Shown: in pieces, positions 47,176 to 56,180 of the stretch
How the letters are laid out: each line of letters starts with the position of its first letter
Position numbering within the stretch: the first letter of the stretch is position 1
Assembly: GCF_003382365.1 (NCBI RefSeq)
Contig: NZ_QTSU01000001.1
Span: forward strand, 2,046,001 to 2,110,000
Source: Lysobacter silvisoli
Lineage (GTDB): Bacteria > Pseudomonadota > Gammaproteobacteria > Xanthomonadales > Xanthomonadaceae
Direction: 5' to 3'
DNA: 64,000 bases
Notes under the pieces: model-generated
Databases searched by the model: none
What the model was told of the DNA's origin: nothing
The model's input: only the letters and a program-made list of their open reading frames with translations
Program-made: the position numbers and the translations under genes

Positions 47176-47207
47176 AGAAAGGGCGCCTTGCGGCGCCCTT
47201 TCTTTTT
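47176..47207 (+). terminator. Rho-independent terminator after the POT gene
   Basis: A 12-bp stem AGAAAGGGCGCC/GGCGCCCTTTCT with loop TTGC, followed by TTTTT. It lies 20 bases after the stop codon. Confidence 0.92.
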
Positions 47208-47363
47208 GCGTGGTCTCCTGCGGCCGGTTTGTGCTCGCGGTCACCCTTCCTATGCCCGCGAGGATTTGCCGTGCACTTGGCTCGCCGTTCGACCCGTGCC
47301 TAAGCTCGAAGCGCCGGCCGCCGGCCGGCGTCTTATGGATTCAGGGGAACTCAAGGAGGAAAC

Positions 47364-47999
47364 ATGCAACTGCGCATCATCGTGGCCGCACTGGCGGTCT
47401 GCGGCAGCCTTACCGGGTGCGACGTATCCGGCACGGTCGGCGTGACCCGCCAGGAAGTGGACGGCCCAACGGGCCATAGCGAAACCACCACCGTCACCGG
47501 CAGCATCACCTTCACCCGCAAGGGCGGCGCCAGCAGCAACCGCTTCGCGGCTTTCAGCGGCAGCAGCGGCGTCGACGTGTCCGACATCGCGATCGACATC
47601 ACCGGCCAGCGCACCGCCGTGCTCGACGGCTTCGGTACCGGCACCTTGCTGGTCAAGCAGGGCGGCAGCGTGATCGGATCGACGCCCTTCCAGTACGCGG
47701 TGGCCGATTCGATGGCGGTGGTCGCCGACCCGGCGACGGTCAACGCCTGGCTGGCCAACTTCCCGACGGCAGACGGCTACGACGTGGAATTGCCCGACAT
47801 CGGTACCGTCGATACGGAACAAGGCACGGCCTCGCTCACCGTCGAAACCTTGTACGGCACGACCGTGGTGTCCACCGGCAGCACGTCCTGGACTTCCAGC
47901 GCCGGCAGCGGCTGCACGCCGCCGGGCGGGAACGACGGCAATCCGATTCCCGAGCAGCCGATCGAACTGCCGGGCGAAGGCGGCGTTTGCAATCCCTGA
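47364..47999 (+). CDS. Predicted lipoprotein of unknown function
   Basis: A 211-residue protein with a lipoprotein signal (RIIVAALAVCGSLTGC) and a strong ribosome-binding site (AAGGAGGAAAC). The mature part is Thr/Ser/Gly-rich with alternating hydrophobic strands, so probably beta-structured. A cysteine near the end (SGCTPPGG, GGVCNP) and a Pro-rich tail (NPIPEQPIELPGEGG) are notable. No family recognised. It is flanked by two strong terminators and so is likely its own transcript. Confidence 0.75.
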   Translation: MQLRIIVAALAVCGSLTGCDVSGTVGVTRQEVDGPTGHSETTTVTGSITFTRKGGASSNRFAAFSGSSGVDVSDIAIDITGQRTAVLDGFGTGTLLVKQGGSVIGSTPFQYAVADSMAVVADPATVNAWLANFPTADGYDVELPDIGTVDTEQGTASLTVETLYGTTVVSTGSTSWTSSAGSGCTPPGGNDGNPIPEQPIELPGEGGVCNP

Positions 48000-48073
48000 T
48001 CGCCGACGGCGGCAGCCCGCAGGGTGCCGCCCTGGCAGCGTGAAGCAATGCCACGCAGCTAGCGACGAAAACG

Positions 48074-48105
48074 CGCGAGGGCCGGCTTCGCAGCCGGCCC
48101 TCGCG
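48074..48105. terminator. Bidirectional terminator between the lipoprotein and an S9 peptidase
   Basis: Perfect 14-bp stem CGCGAGGGCCGGCT/AGCCGGCCCTCGCG with loop TCGC. It lies between converging genes; no strong U-run on either strand. Confidence 0.65.
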
Positions 48106-48156
48106 TGACTCGATACCTGGCTGGAACGACCGGCTTCCGCGCCGTTCGCCCGTTCC

Positions 48157-50142
48157 TTACTTCGCGGCAGCCGGTTTGCCCGCCGGCGCCGCCGCGGTCT
48201 GGCCGCCGAGGTGGCGGCTCAGGAAGGCCAGCAAACGCGTGTAGTACTCGCGCCGGTGCGCCTCGGTATAGAAGCCGTGGCCCTCGGTGTCGTAGTACAG
48301 GGTCTCGACCGGCGTGCCGGCCTTGATCAGCGCGCGCTCCATGCCCTTGCTGTGCTCGATCGGCGCGCGCTCGTCCTCACCGCCCGCGGCCAGGAACACC
48401 GGCACCTTGATCCGGTCGGCCAGGCGGTTGGGCGATACCGCGGCGAGCTTGGCCGGATCGCCGATCCACTCGCGCAGGTAGGTCTCGCCGGAACCGCGGC
48501 GCTGGATGTCGCCGGTCTTGAACATGGCCGGCAAGTCGTAGACGCCGACATAGCCGGCGGCGCACTTGTACAGGCCCTGCTCCTTGGCCACGCCCATCAG
48601 CGCCGCGTAAGCGCCATAGCTGGCGCCGTAGATGCAGATGCGATCCTTGTCGGCGACGCCCTGCTGGATCGCCCAGCGGGTCGCGTCGGTCAGATCGTCC
48701 TGCATCTTGCCGCCCCACTCGCCCGCGCCGGCGTCGGTGAAGGCACGGCCGTAGCCGCCGGAGCCGCGGAAATCCAGCTGCAGCACCGCATAACCCGCCG
48801 CCGCCAGCATCTGCGAATCGTCGTCGAAGCTCCAGGACTCGCGGATGCCGAACGGCCCGCCGTGCGGCAGCACCACCATCGGCAGGTTCTTGCCCGCGCT
48901 GCCGTTGGGCACGGTCAGATAACCGTGTAGTTCCAGGCCGTCGCGGGCCTTGAGCGCGATGCCGCGCTTGTCGGCCATTTCCGCCGGATCGAACCAATCG
49001 CGCCGGCTGAGCAGATGGCTGGCTTTTTTGGCCACCGTGTCGAACAGGAAGAAATCGCCCGGGCTGCGCGCGCTGGAGGTTTCGATCAGGGCCAGACGGC
49101 CGTCGCTGCTGCTCGAGGTGATGCGCACCGCGTCGCCGCCGAACGCCGCCTCCAGGCTGCGGTAGAGCTTGGCCTCCGGCGCGCTGTCGTCGAAGAAGCG
49201 CGTAGTGCGCTTGCCGTCGATGAAGAACGCGCCCACCGGCACCGACGTGCCGTTGCGATAGATGTAGCCACTGGGATCGACCTTGGCGTCGCGCAGGATC
49301 TCCTTGCGGGTCTTGCTGGCGATGTCGTAGGCCACGATCGCATCCGGGCCGCTCTTGCGCTCGGCGGTGAAATAGGCCGTCTTGTCGTCGGCAGAGAAAC
49401 CCACCGGAATTTCCAGGCCCTGATCGTTCTCGGCGCCGATCATCTCCCACTCGGCGCCGTCGCCGGCTCGGTAGTACAGCTTGCGTACGTTGTCGGTGCC
49501 GTAGCCCAGCGCGAAGCGGACCACGCCCTGGTTGTCGGTGACGAAATCGGCGTTGCGCACCGGCGCGCGCGCGAGCTGCTGGCGGCGGCCGCTAATCACG
49601 TCCAACCGGTCGGCGCGGGTGAACGGATCGTCGGTGAACGGCGACACCGAGATCACGATGTTCTTGTCGTCCGCGGGCAGGTCGTCGACCAGGAAGGCCG
49701 CGATCTGTTCGACCTTCTTGGGCTGGATCTTGGTGCCGAGGCCGGCGCCCTGCACGCTCTGTCCGACCAGCAGACCGGGCTGGGTACCGTCGGCATTGAT
49801 CGCGTACAGATTGCCGTCCAGCAACGGCTGGTCCAGCGAGCCGATCTTGCGCGACATGCTGATGACCACGCGCTCCGGGCTCACCCACCAGAAGCCGGCG
49901 ACATGGGTGTTCTTTTCCAGCCGGAAGTTGGCCGTGACCTTGTTGTCGGAGCGGCGGATGATCGCCAGCGCCGTCTTGTCCTCGAATGGGACCGTGGCCG
50001 CCAGGTAGTCGCCGTTGGGCGACAGCTTCACGTCGTTGAACTGGTCTTTCTTGATGTAGGCGTCGACGTTGACCGCCGCCAACGCGGGCACAACCAGCAT
50101 CAGCCCGGCGGCGAGGGCCGCGGCGCATCCCAACTTCTTCAT
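48157..50142 (-). CDS. Secreted S9 family prolyl oligopeptidase-type peptidase
   Basis: A 661-residue exported serine peptidase. ATG 50142 is preceded by AGGGGGAAG and gives a signal peptide (KKLGCAAALAAGLMLVVPALA). The beta-propeller part has KLSPNGDYLAATVP and SPERVVISMSR. The hydrolase domain has the nucleophile in YGASYGAY (S about 508), the aspartate in GGEDERAPIEHS (about 588) and the histidine in TEGHGFY (about 621). The tail is Ala/Lys/Pro-rich (TAAAPAGKPAAAK). It is a paralogue of the next upstream gene, with a terminator-like stem between. Confidence 0.92.
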   Translation of the reverse strand: MKKLGCAAALAAGLMLVVPALAAVNVDAYIKKDQFNDVKLSPNGDYLAATVPFEDKTALAIIRRSDNKVTANFRLEKNTHVAGFWWVSPERVVISMSRKIGSLDQPLLDGNLYAINADGTQPGLLVGQSVQGAGLGTKIQPKKVEQIAAFLVDDLPADDKNIVISVSPFTDDPFTRADRLDVISGRRQQLARAPVRNADFVTDNQGVVRFALGYGTDNVRKLYYRAGDGAEWEMIGAENDQGLEIPVGFSADDKTAYFTAERKSGPDAIVAYDIASKTRKEILRDAKVDPSGYIYRNGTSVPVGAFFIDGKRTTRFFDDSAPEAKLYRSLEAAFGGDAVRITSSSSDGRLALIETSSARSPGDFFLFDTVAKKASHLLSRRDWFDPAEMADKRGIALKARDGLELHGYLTVPNGSAGKNLPMVVLPHGGPFGIRESWSFDDDSQMLAAAGYAVLQLDFRGSGGYGRAFTDAGAGEWGGKMQDDLTDATRWAIQQGVADKDRICIYGASYGAYAALMGVAKEQGLYKCAAGYVGVYDLPAMFKTGDIQRRGSGETYLREWIGDPAKLAAVSPNRLADRIKVPVFLAAGGEDERAPIEHSKGMERALIKAGTPVETLYYDTEGHGFYTEAHRREYYTRLLAFLSRHLGGQTAAAPAGKPAAAK

Positions 50143-50198
50143 TCTTCCCCCTGACTCCACTACTTACGTGCCGTAAGGCACCCAGGCCCCCCAAACGG

Positions 50199-50224
50199 CT
50201 GCGGCCACCCGAAGGTGGCCGCAG
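50199..50224 (-). terminator. Stem-loop between two S9 peptidase genes
   Basis: Perfect 11-bp stem CTGCGGCCACC/GGTGGCCGCAG with loop CGAA, lying 28 bases after the stop of the upstream peptidase gene (minus strand). It may limit read-through between the two paralogues. No clear U-tract. Confidence 0.6.
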
Positions 50225-50252
50225 ATTACCGCTTCCCAAGGGCGGGCGAAAC

Positions 50253-52259
50253 TCAGTTCGCCTTGCTCGCGCTGCCCACGTTGACCTTGCCGCCGATGTG
50301 GCGGTCGAAGAAGTTCAGCATCTCGGTGTAGAGGCGCTGGTTGTTCTCTTCCTTGTAGAAGCCGTGCATTTCGCCGGACTGGATGATCATGCCTTCCGGC
50401 GGGTTGCCGGCGGCGATCAGGGCCTTGTTCATGTTCTCGGTGTTCTCCGGCGGGCAGCGCGGGTCGCGGGCGCCGGCGGCCAGGTAGACCGGGATCTTGA
50501 ACTTGTCGGCGTGCTTGACCGGCGACATGGCGTCCTGCTCGGCCTTGGTCTTGCCGAAGGCGCGGGCCATGTAGCGGCGGCCCGATTCGCGCTCGGAGGT
50601 GTCGCTCTTGGTCAGCTGCACGTCCATGTCGTAGGCGCCGACGTAGCCGAACGCGCACTTGAACAGCTTCTGGTCGATGGTCGGCGCCATCAGCGAGGCG
50701 TAGCCGCCGAAGCTGCCGCCGTAGATGCACACCCGGTTGCCGTCGGCGTAGCCCTGGTCGATGGTCCACTTGGTGGCGTCGATGATGTCGTACATGATGC
50801 CGGTGCCCCAGGTGCCGTAACCCTTGTCCTGGAACGCCTTGCCGAAGCCGCCCGAGCCGCGGTAGTTGATCTGCATCACCAGGTAGCCGCGGCTGGCCAG
50901 CAGCTGGGTTTCCCAGTTGAACGCCCAGTCGTCGCGCGGGCCCATCGGGCCGCCGTGGACGTTGACGATCATCGGCAGGTTCTTGCCGTCCGAGCCGTTG
51001 GGGATGGTCAGGTAGCCGTGAATCTTCAAGCCGTCGCGCGTGGTCAGCGAGAACGGCTTGACCGTGGCCATCTTCTTCGGGTCCAGCCACTTGCGGCCCT
51101 GCATCAGAAAGCGGGCCTTGCCGGTGTCGCGGTCGTACAGGTACAGCTCGCCGGGGTTCTTGTCGCTGACCACCGAGACCACGATCTTCTTGCCGTCCTT
51201 GGTGGCGCTGGAAAAGCGCACCAGCTGGCCCGGGAAGGCGCCGGCCAGGGAGGCGTAGATCTCGGCATCGGCGTGCTTGTCGTCGACCATGGTCACGCGC
51301 GGCGCTCCGGCCTCGGTGATCACGCCCAGGATGTTCTCGCCGTCGGCCGAGGTGATGTAGCCGGCCGGGTCGGAGACCGGGTCTTCGAACAGGGTGTTGA
51401 AGTTGCCGGTGGCCGGGTCGATGGTGCCCAGCGCCTCGGGCTTCTTGCCGTCGCTCTGGTTGGCGTAGATCAGGCCATCGGTGGAGGTGCCGATCACGCT
51501 CAGGTGCTTGCCCGAGCTCTTGGAGCTGTTGACCAGGGTCCACTTGCCGTCGTCGCCGCGGCGGTACAGCTCGTTCTGGCTGTCGAAATTGCCCTGCGCG
51601 TCCTCGTCGTCGTAGCAGATCGCGAAGCGCGGCGCCTTGCTGGCGTCCAGGGCGATTTCGCAGTTCTCGCGCGGCGCGCGCGCCAGCGACTTGCGCCGGC
51701 CGGTCAGGGTGTCGAACAGCACCAGCTCGGTGCCCACGCCTTCGCTGGAGCGCGGCGAGGTCACGGTCATGATCACGTTGACGTCGTCGTCGGGCAGGGT
51801 GTCGAGCAGCTGGAAGCGCTCGTTGCCGACCTGCTTGCCGCGCTGGGTGGCGTCGCGGGTGCCGTAGAACACCAGCGGGCGCGGCTGGCTGCCGTCGGCA
51901 TTGACGCCGTACCACTCGCCGGTGCCGAAGGGCTGCGCGTAGCGGCCCAGCTTGCGCACCGAATTGAAGATCAGGCGCTCCGGGCTGACCCACTCGAACT
52001 GACCCACGCTCTTCTCGTCGGGCAGCTGGTTGACCTTGACCAGGCTCAGGTCCTTGGTGCGCAGCACGGTCAGCACGTCCTGATCGCCGCGGTCCACGGT
52101 CATCGCCAGGTACTCGCCGGTGGGCGAGATCTTGGCGCCGCTGTAAGTCGGGTGGCGGACGAAATCGGCGATGGTGGGCGCGCCCGCAGGCGTGTCCGCC
52201 GCGTGTGCCGAGGCCGCGCACAGCGCAAGGCCCAGCACCGCGAGGTGCAGCTTCTTCAT
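50253..52259 (-). CDS. Secreted S9 family peptidase, paralogue of the adjacent gene
   Basis: A 668-residue exported serine peptidase with signal peptide KKLHLAVLGLALCAASAHA. The propeller part includes KISPTGEYLAMTVD and VSPERLIFNSVRK, very close in pattern to the neighbour. The hydrolase domain has GGSFGGY (S about 517), GARDPRCPPEN (D about 599) and GEMHGFY (H about 631). It lies 95 bases after rfbD on the same strand but has its own AGGGGAT ribosome-binding site. Functional split from the paralogue (for instance substrate size) cannot be read here. Confidence 0.92.
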   Translation of the reverse strand: MKKLHLAVLGLALCAASAHAADTPAGAPTIADFVRHPTYSGAKISPTGEYLAMTVDRGDQDVLTVLRTKDLSLVKVNQLPDEKSVGQFEWVSPERLIFNSVRKLGRYAQPFGTGEWYGVNADGSQPRPLVFYGTRDATQRGKQVGNERFQLLDTLPDDDVNVIMTVTSPRSSEGVGTELVLFDTLTGRRKSLARAPRENCEIALDASKAPRFAICYDDEDAQGNFDSQNELYRRGDDGKWTLVNSSKSSGKHLSVIGTSTDGLIYANQSDGKKPEALGTIDPATGNFNTLFEDPVSDPAGYITSADGENILGVITEAGAPRVTMVDDKHADAEIYASLAGAFPGQLVRFSSATKDGKKIVVSVVSDKNPGELYLYDRDTGKARFLMQGRKWLDPKKMATVKPFSLTTRDGLKIHGYLTIPNGSDGKNLPMIVNVHGGPMGPRDDWAFNWETQLLASRGYLVMQINYRGSGGFGKAFQDKGYGTWGTGIMYDIIDATKWTIDQGYADGNRVCIYGGSFGGYASLMAPTIDQKLFKCAFGYVGAYDMDVQLTKSDTSERESGRRYMARAFGKTKAEQDAMSPVKHADKFKIPVYLAAGARDPRCPPENTENMNKALIAAGNPPEGMIIQSGEMHGFYKEENNQRLYTEMLNFFDRHIGGKVNVGSASKAN

Positions 52260-52353
52260 GAAGTTATCCCCTAAAACGACGCGAAAAATACGGCTCGCGC
52301 CTAGCCTACCTCATCCAACGGTTTGGGGCATCCGGCCCCCTACCGTCACCGGA

Positions 52354-53262
52354 TCAGGCGCCAGGCTTTGCCGAGTCTGGCGCCAGGGTTGCGTCCAGGG
52401 CATCGCGCCAATCGGGGAAACGCAGGCCGTAATCGGCCTGCAGGCGCGCGGTGTCGAGCACGGAGTACGCGGGGCGCTGCGCGCACGTGGGGTAATCGGC
52501 GGTGGTGATGGGGTGCACCGTCGGCCGGCGCGGGATCAGGCCCAAGGCATAGGCGCGGTCGAAGATGGCTTCGGCGAAACCGTGCCAGGTGGTTTCGCCC
52601 GCGGCCACCAGGTGGCGCACCGCCGGCGCGGCGATGCCCTGGCGCAGGATTTGCGCGCTGGCGTCGGCGATCAGCCAGGCCGGCGTCGGGCAGCCGCGCT
52701 GGTCGGCGACCACGCGCAGTTCGTCGCGCTCCGCGCCCAGGCGCAGCATGGTGCGCAGGAAGTTGCCGCCATGGGTGGCGTAGACCCAGGCGGTGCGCAG
52801 GATCAGGTGACGCGCGCCGCTGGCCGCGATTTCCTGTTCGCCGGCCAGCTTGCTGGCGCCGTATACGCCCAGCGGCGCGGTCGGGTCGTCCTCGCGGTAG
52901 GGGCGCGTGCCGCTGCCGTCGAAAACGTAGTCGGTGGAGTAATGCAGCAGCGCCGCGCCGCGCGCGGCGCAGGCGCGCGCCAGCCGGCCCGGCCCTTCGG
53001 CATTGGCGCGGAACGCGGCCTCGCGCTCGTCTTCGGCACGGTCCACCGCGGTGTAGGCGGTGGCGTTGACCACCACGTTCGGCGCGACCCGCGCGAGCAA
53101 GGGTTCGATCGCGTCGAAGTCGGTCAGATCCAGTCGCTCGCAGGCGCTGCCGTCGCCCAGCTCGCCGCTGCGCGTGGTCACGGTCAGCTCGCCCAGCGGC
53201 GCCAGGCTGCGGCGCAGTTCGTGGCCGACCTGGCCGTTGCCGCCGAGCAGCAGCAGCCTCAC
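52354..53262 (-). CDS. rfbD: dTDP-4-dehydrorhamnose reductase
   Basis: Last step in dTDP-L-rhamnose synthesis, using NAD(P)H. The 302-residue SDR-type protein has the nucleotide-binding motif LLLGGNGQVGHELRR, the catalytic YGASKLAGE (Tyr, Lys), and STDYVFDG. The GTG start at 53262 overlaps the rfbC stop (GTGA). Last gene of rfbBACD. Confidence 0.94.
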   Translation of the reverse strand: MRLLLLGGNGQVGHELRRSLAPLGELTVTTRSGELGDGSACERLDLTDFDAIEPLLARVAPNVVVNATAYTAVDRAEDEREAAFRANAEGPGRLARACAARGAALLHYSTDYVFDGSGTRPYREDDPTAPLGVYGASKLAGEQEIAASGARHLILRTAWVYATHGGNFLRTMLRLGAERDELRVVADQRGCPTPAWLIADASAQILRQGIAAPAVRHLVAAGETTWHGFAEAIFDRAYALGLIPRRPTVHPITTADYPTCAQRPAYSVLDTARLQADYGLRFPDWRDALDATLAPDSAKPGA

Positions 53263-53816
53263 GGCGCGTATACCGGCAGGCGGTCCTCGCTTACCTCGGC
53301 CAGCAGCGGCGCGCGCGCATCCTTGTCCGACAGCGAAGGCTCGCTGACCGGCCAGTCGATCGCCAGCGCCGGGTCGTCCCAGCGGATGCCGGCATCGGCC
53401 TTGGCGTCGTAGGTGGCGGTGCACAGGTAGGTGAACACCGCGCGTTCGCTGAGCACGCAGAAGCCGTGGGCGAAACCTTCCGGTATCCAGAAATGGCGCT
53501 TGTTCTCGGCGCTGAGCAGCACCGCGGTCCAGCGGCCGTAATGCGGCGAACCGCGACGGATGTCCACCGCCACGTCCCAGACCTCGCCCTCGATCACCGA
53601 CACGTACTTGCCCTGCGGATTGGGCCATTGGTAGTGCAGTCCGCGCAGCACGCCGCGCGCCGACGAGGACACGTTGCCCTGGACGAAGTTAGGGCTCAGG
53701 CCGTGCGCGGCCAGCTTGTCGCGGTTGAACGACTCGAAGAAGTAACCGCGCGCATCGCCGAACACCTGCGGTTCGATCACCACGCAGCCCGGCAGGTCGG
53801 TTTCGATCAGCTTCAC
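53259..53816 (-). CDS. rfbC: dTDP-4-dehydrorhamnose 3,5-epimerase
   Basis: Epimerises C3 and C5 of the 4-keto sugar. The 185-residue cupin-type protein has [10 protein letters not shown], the catalytic-histidine segment [10 protein letters not shown], and the tyrosine region [12 protein letters not shown]. Starts within the rfbA stop (ATGA). Confidence 0.95.
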   Translation of the reverse strand: MKLIETDLPGCVVIEPQVFGDARGYFFESFNRDKLAAHGLSPNFVQGNVSSSARGVLRGLHYQWPNPQGKYVSVIEGEVWDVAVDIRRGSPHYGRWTAVLLSAENKRHFWIPEGFAHGFCVLSERAVFTYLCTATYDAKADAGIRWDDPALAIDWPVSEPSLSDKDARAPLLAEVSEDRLPVYAP

Positions 53817-54697
53817 GGCACGAACCCGCGCTTGGCCAGGCCCAGCAAGTATTGGCCGTAGCCGTTCTTGGCCAGCGGCGCGGCCAGTTCGGTCAGGCGG
53901 TCGGCGTCGATCCAGCCGTTATTCCAGGCGATTTCCTCGGGGCAGCAGATGCGCAAGCCCTGGCGCGCCTCGATGGTTTCGATGAAGTTCGACGCTTCCA
54001 GCAGCGACTGGTGGGTGCCGGTGTCGAGCCAGGCGTAGCCGCGGCCGAGCTGCTCCAGGTGCAGCGAGCCCTCGTCCAGGTAACGCCGGTTGAGATCGGT
54101 GATCTCCAGCTCGCCGCGCGGCGAGGGCTTGAGCTCGGCGGCGAAATCGCTGGCGCGGCCGTCGTAGAAATACAGGCCGGTGACCGCGTAGTTGGAACGC
54201 GGCTGCGCGGGCTTCTCTTCCAGCCCGATCACCCGGCCTTCGCCGTCGAATTCGGCGACGCCGTAGCGCTCGGGATCGTTGACCCAGTAGCCGAACACCG
54301 TGGCGCCCTGCTCGCGTTCGTCGGCGCGCTTGAGCATGGCCGTGAGGCCAGGCCCGTGGAAGATGTTGTCGCCCAGCACCAGGCAGCTGGGGCCGCCGGC
54401 GAGGAACTCGCGGCCGATCAGGAAGGCCTGCGCCAGCCCGTCGGGGCTGGGCTGCGCGGCGTACTCGATGTTCATGCCCCAGCGCGAGCCGTCGCCGAGC
54501 AGGTGGCGGAACAGCGCCTGCTCGTGCGGGGTGTTGATGATCAGCACGTCGCGGATGCCCGCCAGCATCAGCACGCTGAGCGGGTAATAGATCATCGGCT
54601 TGTCGTACACCGGCAACAGCTGCTTGCTGATCGCCTGGGTGATCGGATACAGCCGGGTGCCGGAGCCGCCGGCCAGGATGATGCCCTTACGGTTCAT
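53813..54697 (-). CDS. rfbA: Glucose-1-phosphate thymidylyltransferase
   Basis: Makes dTDP-glucose from dTTP and glucose-1-phosphate, first step of the pathway. The 294-residue protein starts [18 protein letters not shown], the nucleotide-binding signature, and contains [18 protein letters not shown] and [19 protein letters not shown]. It starts 9 bases after the rfbB stop. Confidence 0.97.
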   Translation of the reverse strand: MNRKGIILAGGSGTRLYPITQAISKQLLPVYDKPMIYYPLSVLMLAGIRDVLIINTPHEQALFRHLLGDGSRWGMNIEYAAQPSPDGLAQAFLIGREFLAGGPSCLVLGDNIFHGPGLTAMLKRADEREQGATVFGYWVNDPERYGVAEFDGEGRVIGLEEKPAQPRSNYAVTGLYFYDGRASDFAAELKPSPRGELEITDLNRRYLDEGSLHLEQLGRGYAWLDTGTHQSLLEASNFIETIEARQGLRICCPEEIAWNNGWIDADRLTELAAPLAKNGYGQYLLGLAKRGFVP

Positions 54698-54706
54698 GGA
54701 AAGTCC

Positions 54707-55759
54707 TCAGGCCTGGCCGATGCGCTCGAGACGGTAGCTGCCGTCCAGCACGCGTTGCACCCAAGGCTGGTGCTCCAAATACCAGTCCACGGTACGCGCC
54801 ATGCCCTGCTCGAAGGTCACGGTCGGCGCCCAGCCCAGTTCGCCCTGCAGCTTGGACGCGTCGATCGCGTAGCGGCGGTCGTGGCCCGGGCGGTCCTTGA
54901 CGTAGGTGATCAGCGATTCGCGCGCGCGGCCGTCGGCCAGCGGGCGGCGTTCGTCCAGCAGCTTGCAGATGGTCTTGACCACCACGATGTTCTGACGCTC
55001 GGCGTCGCCGCCGACGTTGTAGGTCTCGCCCAGGCGGCCGGCTTCGAGCACGCGGCGGATCGCGGCGCAGTGGTCGCCCACGTACAGCCAGTCGCGCACG
55101 TTGAGGCCGTCGCCGTAGACCGGCAGCGGCTCGCCGGCCAGGGCCTTGGCGATGATCAGCGGGATCAGCTTTTCCGGGAACTGGTAGGGGCCGTAGTTGT
55201 TCGAGCAGTTGGTGGTCAGCACCGGCAGCCCGTAGGTGTGGTGGAAGGCGCGGACCAGATGGTCGGACGCGGCCTTCGATGCCGAGTACGGCGAGTTCGG
55301 CGCGTAGGGCGTGGTTTCGCTGAACTTGCCGCTGTCGCCGAGGCTGCCGTAGACCTCGTCGGTGGACACGTGCAGGAAGCGGAACGCGTCCCGGCCGGGC
55401 GCATCCAGCGACTTCCAGTAGTCGCGGCTGCATTCCAGCAGGCTCAGCGTGCCGACCACGTTGGTGTGGACGAAGGCGGCCGGGCCGTCGATGGAACGGT
55501 CGACGTGGCTTTCGGCAGCGAAGTTGATCACCGCATCGGGGCGGTGCTCGGCGAGCAGGCGCGAGACCAGCGCGGCGTCGCCGATGTCGCCCTGCACGAA
55601 CACGTGGCGCGCATCGCCGTCCAGCACGGACAGGGTGTCGAGGTTGCCGGCGTAAGTCAGCGCGTCCAGGTTCACCACCTTGACGCCGCGCTGCACCGCT
55701 TCGAGTACGAAATTACCGCCAATGAAACCGGCGCCGCCGGTGACCAACCAAGTAGACAC
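54707..55759 (-). CDS. rfbB: dTDP-glucose 4,6-dehydratase
   Basis: Oxidises and dehydrates dTDP-glucose to the 4-keto-6-deoxy sugar. The 350-residue SDR enzyme has TGGAGFIGGNFV, the FAAESHVDRSI motif, and the catalytic YSASKAASDH. First gene of rfbBACD. The L-rhamnose donor feeds LPS, exopolysaccharide or glycosylation; no glycosyltransferase is in the window. Confidence 0.97.
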   Translation of the reverse strand: MSTWLVTGGAGFIGGNFVLEAVQRGVKVVNLDALTYAGNLDTLSVLDGDARHVFVQGDIGDAALVSRLLAEHRPDAVINFAAESHVDRSIDGPAAFVHTNVVGTLSLLECSRDYWKSLDAPGRDAFRFLHVSTDEVYGSLGDSGKFSETTPYAPNSPYSASKAASDHLVRAFHHTYGLPVLTTNCSNNYGPYQFPEKLIPLIIAKALAGEPLPVYGDGLNVRDWLYVGDHCAAIRRVLEAGRLGETYNVGGDAERQNIVVVKTICKLLDERRPLADGRARESLITYVKDRPGHDRRYAIDASKLQGELGWAPTVTFEQGMARTVDWYLEHQPWVQRVLDGSYRLERIGQA

Positions 55760-56180
55760 TCAGACACTCCCTGAAAGAAGAACCATGCGTACGTGCGCCG
55801 CCGCGGCCCGCACTCCTTGTGGCGGGCGCCGGGACGATACGACAGCCAAGCTGAAAGCCGCCGTCACGCCCCGCCCGGCCGCGCCTGCTGCGCCACCGGG
55901 TCGTGCAACCGCATGATTCTAATACTTTCGTTAAGACGATTAGGGTTGCGACCCGAGCCCTGACACAGGGCATTGGGCCAGCAAAAACCGTCTCGTTCAG
56001 GCAGTGGGGATCACGCAAACCCTTGTCTGCAAAGGCAGATTGCGCCTCGCCTCAGTGGAAAAGGCGTGCCATTCTGAACAGCACGGTCGCGGTACGGACC
56101 AGACCGATGGCACGAGCTGGGCCGCAGTCGGCCGACGGATCGTGATTGGGTTCACACCGCAGGCGTGCCAGCGGCGAGAT
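55760..56180. other. Intergenic region upstream of rfbB
   Basis: About 420 bases between the rfbB start and the CoA-transferase stop, so it must carry the rfb promoter. The stretch 55916-55945 is AT-richer (minus strand TAGAATCATG), and TAGAAT there could be a -10 element. Small hairpins such as GCCCT-GACAC-AGGGC (about 55960-55974) are present. No gene or JUMPstart-like element seen. Confidence 0.45.

Noticed and set aside
55760-56180. JUMPstart/ops element upstream of the rhamnose operon
   Set aside because: The GGCGGTAGC core was not found in the region.
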